Assembly: GCA_017631275.1 (NCBI GenBank)
Contig: JAGBTQ010000015.1
Location: 93,444-157,443 of the forward strand
From: Alistipes sp.
GTDB taxonomy: Bacteria > Bacteroidota > Bacteroidia > Bacteroidales > Rikenellaceae
Length of the DNA: 64,000 bases
Reading direction: 5' to 3'
Shown: piece by piece, positions 60,920 through 64,000 of the stretch
Numbering within the stretch: position 1 is the first letter of the stretch
How the letters are laid out: every line of letters starts with the position of its first letter
Notes under the pieces: model-generated
Database searches by the model: none
Told to the model about the DNA's origin: nothing
What the model saw: only the letters and a program-made list of their open reading frames with translations
Translations under genes and position numbers: made by a program

Positions 60920-62353
60920 ATGGCTACTAATTATTCAGGAAAGACTCGTATTGAGAGCGACCTTATTGGTGAGTTGGAGGTGCCTGTTGAGGCTCTTTAT
61001 GGCGTGCAGACATTGCGTGGAATTGAAAACTTCCCTATCAGCCGCTTCCACCTTTCAGACTACCCATTGTTTATCAATGGTCTTGCTATGACTAAGCTCG
61101 GCGCTGCTGAGGCTAACCACCAGCTCGGTCTTTTGACTGACGAGCAGTTCGATGCTATCTCAAAGGCTTGCCTCGAGATTATGCAGGGTCAGCACCACGA
61201 CCAGTTCCCTTGCGACATGATCCAGGGTGGCGCTGGTACTACAACAAACATGAACGCTAACGAGGTTATCGCTAACCGTGCGCTTCAGATTATGGGTCAC
61301 CAGCCAGGTGAGTATCAGTACTGCTCGCCTAACGACCACGTAAACTGCTCACAGTCTACTAACGATGCATATCCTTGCGGTATCCACCTCGGTCTTTATG
61401 CTACACACCAGGTATTCATGAAGCACTACAACGCCCTTATTGAGTCATTCGAGAAGAAGGCGAAGGAGTTTGCTCACATTCTAAAGATGGGTCGTACTCA
61501 GCTTGAGGATGCTGTGCCTATGACTCTTGGTCAGACTTTCGGTGCTTTTGCTCAGATCTTGAAGGAGGAGCGCAAGAACCTCGACTTCGCTGCTGAGGAG
61601 TTCCTAACAGTGAACATGGGTGCTACTGCTATCGGTACAGGTATCTGCTCTGAGCCTGAGTACTCTGAGAAGTGTATCGCTGCTTTGCGCCAGATCACAG
61701 GCTGGGATATCAAGCTTGCTGAGGATCTCGTGGCTGCAACATCTGATACATCATGCATGGTGGGCTACTCATCAGCTCTTCGCCGTGTTGCTGTTAAGCT
61801 CAATAAGATCTGTAACGACCTTCGTTTGTTGGGCTCTGGTCCTCGTTGCGGCTTGCACGAGTTCGACCTTCCAGCACGTCAGCCAGGTTCTTCAATCATG
61901 CCCGGTAAGGTTAACCCAGTTATCCCTGAGGTGATGAACCAGATCTGCTACAAGGTTATCGGTAACGACGCATGTGTTGCTATGTGCGGTCAGGAGGCTC
62001 AGATGGAGCTCAACGCAATGGAGCCTACTATGGCACAGTGCTGCTTCGAGTCTGCTGAGATCATGATGAATGGCTTCGACACATTGCGCATAAACTGCGT
62101 TGATGGCATCAAGGCTAACGAGGAGCAGTGCTTGAAGTATGTTCAGGATAGCTTCGGCGTGGTAACAGCACTCAACCCAGTTATCGGCTACAAGAACTCT
62201 ACTAAGATTGCTAAGGAGGCTATGGCAACAGGCCGTCGTGTTTACGACCTCGTTCTCGAGCACGGCATCCTTACTAAGGAGGAGCTTGATATCATTCTCT
62301 CACCAGAGAATTTGATTAAGCCTGTTAAGCTTGATATCAAACCTCGCCGATAA
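60920..62353 (+). CDS. aspA: Aspartate ammonia-lyase
   Basis: 477 residues, fumarase/aspartase superfamily. Signature GSSIMPGKVNPVIPEVMNQI near 320-340, the TNMNANEVIANRA and SQSTNDAYPCGIHLG segments, and DAVPMTLGQTFGAFAQIL. It releases fumarate and ammonia from aspartate; in anaerobic Bacteroidales fumarate serves as electron acceptor for fumarate reductase. Codon bias for GCT and CTT-poor high expression. A family A palindrome begins on the base after the stop. Confidence 0.95.
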   Translation: MATNYSGKTRIESDLIGELEVPVEALYGVQTLRGIENFPISRFHLSDYPLFINGLAMTKLGAAEANHQLGLLTDEQFDAISKACLEIMQGQHHDQFPCDMIQGGAGTTTNMNANEVIANRALQIMGHQPGEYQYCSPNDHVNCSQSTNDAYPCGIHLGLYATHQVFMKHYNALIESFEKKAKEFAHILKMGRTQLEDAVPMTLGQTFGAFAQILKEERKNLDFAAEEFLTVNMGATAIGTGICSEPEYSEKCIAALRQITGWDIKLAEDLVAATSDTSCMVGYSSALRRVAVKLNKICNDLRLLGSGPRCGLHEFDLPARQPGSSIMPGKVNPVIPEVMNQICYKVIGNDACVAMCGQEAQMELNAMEPTMAQCCFESAEIMMNGFDTLRINCVDGIKANEEQCLKYVQDSFGVVTALNPVIGYKNSTKIAKEAMATGRRVYDLVLEHGILTKEELDIILSPENLIKPVKLDIKPRR

Positions 62354-62480
62354 TTTCTTGTGATAAGCCGCAATCTGCGGCACATCGTTAAAAGTTGACC
62401 ACCACGGGCTGTACTATTTGTACTATACCGTGGTGGTCCCTTTTTCGATGCACCACATATCACGACTTCTAACAAGAAAT
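62354..62480 (+). repeat. Nested palindrome, family A copy 4
   Basis: Left arm TTTCTTGTGATAAG (62354-62367), right arm CTTCTAACAAGAAA (62466-62479). Inner stem GACCACCACGG (62397-62407) and CCGTGGTGGTC (62428-62438), perfect 11 bp but a different sequence from copies 1-3; loop GTACTATTTGTACTA. TTTTT follows the inner stem. Confidence 0.9.
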
Positions 62481-62650
62481 TTATCTTGCTGATTTAAGTG
62501 GACATGGGCAAAAGAGCCCAAAGGGTCCAAAGAGTGAAAAATAAACCCTTTAATACCCTTTAATACCCTTTCTGCCCCGTTAAACTTATTCACCCATCTT
62601 CTCTATTCTCCCTATTCTCCCTATCCTCCCTATCTTCCCTATTTACCCTC
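62481..62650 (+). repeat. Family B repeat, divergent copy 4
   Basis: Starts with a diverged GCTGATTTAAGTGGACATGG after the family A arm, a purine part (AAAGGGTCCAAAGAG), a short tandem CCCTTTAATA motif (62549-62571) and a pyrimidine arm of TCTCCCTAT/TCCCTAT units (62597-62645). Confidence 0.7.
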
Positions 62651-62664
62651 CACTAAATAAAACA

Positions 62665-62691
62665 GGAGCAGCTAACCATATTAGCTGCTCC
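62665..62691 (-). terminator. Terminator of the isochorismatase-family gene
   Basis: GGAGCAGCT (62665-62673) and AGCTGCTCC (62683-62691); TGTTTTATTTAG follows on the minus strand. Confidence 0.85.
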
Positions 62692-62715
62692 CGTCAATAT
62701 TAATCAGATGTTATC

Positions 62716-63267
62716 CTATAACATCTCGATAAGCTCCTCGTTTGTGTAGGCATCAGCACCGTAGCACGTTTTGAGATATGCCAAGCCACCAATGTAGTCC
62801 TCCTCGGTGAATGAGTCGGTAGCCTCCTTCGCAACAACAACGTCGTAGCCCAATGAGTAGGCATCTGCCGAGGTGTGGCGAACGCACATGTGAGTATGCA
62901 AGCCAGTCATCACAACGGTCTGAACGCCGAGCTCCTTGAGCGTAATGTCGAGGTCGGTCTGGAAAAATCCGCTGTATCTACGCTTTGGAACAACATAGTC
63001 ACACTCCGAGAGGTTGAGCTCAGGGATAACCTGTGCACCCTCAGTTCCAACGATCGCATGGTCGCCCCATAGCTTAAGCTCGCGGTCGATACCCTTCAGG
63101 TGAGCGTCGTTGCAGAAAATTACGGGCACGCCCTTTTTGCGTGCTGCATCTAAAAGTTGGGCTGTAGCAGGAACAATGGCCTTGCCACGATCACATGTCA
63201 AAGCACCATAAACAAAGTCGTTGAGCATGTCCACAACCAAAATAGCAGGTTTATTAAGCTTCTCCAT
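62716..63267 (-). CDS. Isochorismatase-family cysteine hydrolase, nicotinamidase-like
   Basis: 183 residues. Catalytic triad residues visible: Asp in LVVDMLNDFVYGAL, Lys in YVVPKRRYSGF, Cys in MTGLHTHMCVRHT, plus a cis-peptide region before the cysteine. The H-T-H around the Cys and the length fit nicotinamidase/pyrazinamidase or related amidases; substrate is not proven. Own promoter (63329-63360) and terminator, so monocistronic. Confidence 0.9.
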   Translation of the reverse strand: MEKLNKPAILVVDMLNDFVYGALTCDRGKAIVPATAQLLDAARKKGVPVIFCNDAHLKGIDRELKLWGDHAIVGTEGAQVIPELNLSECDYVVPKRRYSGFFQTDLDITLKELGVQTVVMTGLHTHMCVRHTSADAYSLGYDVVVAKEATDSFTEEDYIGGLAYLKTCYGADAYTNEELIEML

Positions 63268-63328
63268 AATGTAAAATTTTAGATTGTTTGTTATGTTGAT
63301 GTGTAAAACTAGTTGGCAAAAACTAATT

Positions 63329-63360
63329 CAAATTTAGAGGTAAAAAATGAGTTTTCCAAA
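63329..63360 (-). promoter_or_regulatory. Consensus promoter of the isochorismatase-family gene
   Basis: Minus-strand TTTG (63360-63357), 20 nt, TAAATTTG (63336-63329). Confidence 0.75.
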
Positions 63361-63516
63361 TTTTTAGCCCTAAATTTTACTAAATACTTCGATTTGTTTT
63401 ACTGTTGTTCTAAATCTTCAATTTAGCGCCATGGAGTACGGTGTATAATGCTGTCTAACTATACCTATATTTATATATATAATAGGGCGTTTTTGGGGGC
63501 TAAAAAATCTTTTATA

Positions 63517-63546
63517 CGTAACTCGCTGATATTCTTGTGAGTTACG
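63517..63546 (+). other. Hairpin upstream of the rRNA promoters
   Basis: CGTAACTC (63517-63524) and GAGTTACG (63539-63546), followed by TTTTAT. A terminator-like stem that may shield the rRNA promoters from upstream transcription. From 63361 to 63516 I see only AT-rich DNA without a gene. Confidence 0.5.
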
Positions 63547-63587
63547 TTTTATGCCTCTAAAAAATGTGAAAAAAAGTTACAAAAATG

Positions 63588-63618
63588 TTTGGAGAATAAA
63601 AATAAAGCACTACCTTTG
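63588..63618 (+). promoter_or_regulatory. rRNA operon promoter P1
   Basis: TTTG (63588-63591), 19 nt, TACCTTTG (63611-63618), then GCACCCGC. Confidence 0.85.
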
Positions 63619-63702
63619 CACCCGCAATCAGAAACAAACACGCTTCTGAATGCAGCGAAGAAAAAGGTTCTTAAAAATATTTTGAAAAAAGTTTCCAAAA
63701 AA

Positions 63703-63734
63703 TTTGGTGGTTTCAAAAATATGATTTATCTTTG
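63703..63734 (+). promoter_or_regulatory. rRNA operon promoter P2
   Basis: TTTG (63703-63706), 20 nt, TATCTTTG (63727-63734), then GCACCCGC as in P1; preceded by AAAAGGTTCTTA. Confidence 0.87.
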
Positions 63735-63813
63735 CACCCGCTTTCGCCTCTAAAACGGCGACGAGCTGAAAAGGTTCTTAGAAAAATTTTTTTTGAAAAA
63801 AGTTCATCAAAAA

Positions 63814-63845
63814 TTTGGTGGTTCAAAAAATTTGCCTTACCTTTG
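63814..63845 (+). promoter_or_regulatory. rRNA operon promoter P3
   Basis: TTTG (63814-63817), 20 nt, TACCTTTG (63838-63845), then GCACCACT; preceded by AAAAGGTTCTTAG like P2. Confidence 0.87.
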
Positions 63846-63848
63846 CAC

Positions 63849-64000
63849 CACTTTCCCACTTCAAAAAATGAAGTTCGAAAGTGAACTAAAAACGGTTCTT
63901 TGATTTACTGGTTTTATAATTGAGAGAAAAGTGTAGTATTTATCTGTCAATTTCCTTTTAGGAAAAATTGAAACAGTCAGGACTCTAACAAAACATTTTA
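63849..64000 (+). other. rRNA operon leader (16S gene beyond the window)
   Basis: Hairpin CACTTTC/GAAAGTG with ACTTC/GAAGT inside (63849-63883), then GGTTCTTTGAT (63894-63904), the box that precedes 16S in Bacteroidetes rrn operons. The 16S 5' end is not reached by position 64000. Call rests on the leader layout. Confidence 0.75.

Noticed and set aside
62549-62650. Short tandem units that might be a CRISPR array
   Set aside because: Units are about 10 nt without regular spacers and no cas genes are present.
63849-64000. 5' end of the 16S rRNA gene inside the window
   Set aside because: The conserved 16S start (AGAGTTTGAT) is not reached; only leader sequence is present.

Overview
The window looks like a chromosomal segment of a gut-type Bacteroidales, probably Rikenellaceae/Alistipes-like (genus is inference). 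Signs: many promoters fit the Bacteroidetes sigma-ABfr consensus (TTTG, 19-21 nt, TAnnTTTG); there are BACON, DUF4493 and PCMD-type lipoproteins, a PorX regulator, an M1 and an S9 exopeptidase with lipoprotein signals, and the conserved gene order HU / tiny basic ribosomal-type protein / RNase G / mfd / coaX / OM barrel / TPR / LptC / CNNM protein / PPIase.

Layout. 1-5.4 kb: housekeeping (3' part of rimO, coiled-coil gene, zapA, a structured RNA probably 6S, rny, prs, engB) and 5.4-6.0 kb an HAD phosphatase. 6.1-15.6 kb: a seven-gene minus-strand operon for a cell-surface assembly: fimbrillin-like lipoprotein, two DUF4493-like lipoproteins, a DUF4493-PCMD lipoprotein, two outer-membrane barrel proteins and a terminal PCMD lipoprotein. 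15.8-17.0 kb: first BACON lipoprotein. 17.0-19.0 kb: an accessory island with a dispersed repeat, a promoter-driven structured RNA with terminator-like end, an unrecognised membrane protein and nested palindromes. 19.1-22.6 kb: glycerate kinase converging on an M1 aminopeptidase. 22.7-32.6 kb: six more BACON lipoprotein genes, several with their own promoter and terminator. 32.8-34.9 kb: S9 peptidase. 35-51.6 kb: plus-strand housekeeping run (Nudix, porX, tsaE, SRPBCC-like, HU, bS38-like, rng, mfd, coaX, envelope genes, PPIase). 51.6-54.4 kb: repeat cluster and an AT-rich BspA-type leucine-rich repeat protein. 54.5-60.7 kb: GH29 fucosidase, tRNA-Arg(ACG), and the minus-strand run coaD-lpxD-ruvC-tlpA-tlpA. 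60.9-63.3 kb: aspA and an isochorismatase-family hydrolase. 63.5 kb to the end: three tandem consensus promoters and the leader of an rRNA operon whose 16S gene starts beyond the window.

Most interesting unexplained structure: (i) a four-copy family of nested palindromes (3357, 51642, 51771, 62354) in which both the outer arms and the inner stem co-vary while a GTAC...GTAC loop is conserved, three copies starting at or within 4 nt of a stop codon; (ii) a companion purine/pyrimidine TAGGGA repeat family; (iii) the 17.3-17.5 kb RNA with two mutually exclusive folds; (iv) nested palindromes with AAACTACTAACG ends at 18.4-18.9 kb; (v) an unnamed module of about 120 residues shared by the BACON lipoproteins.
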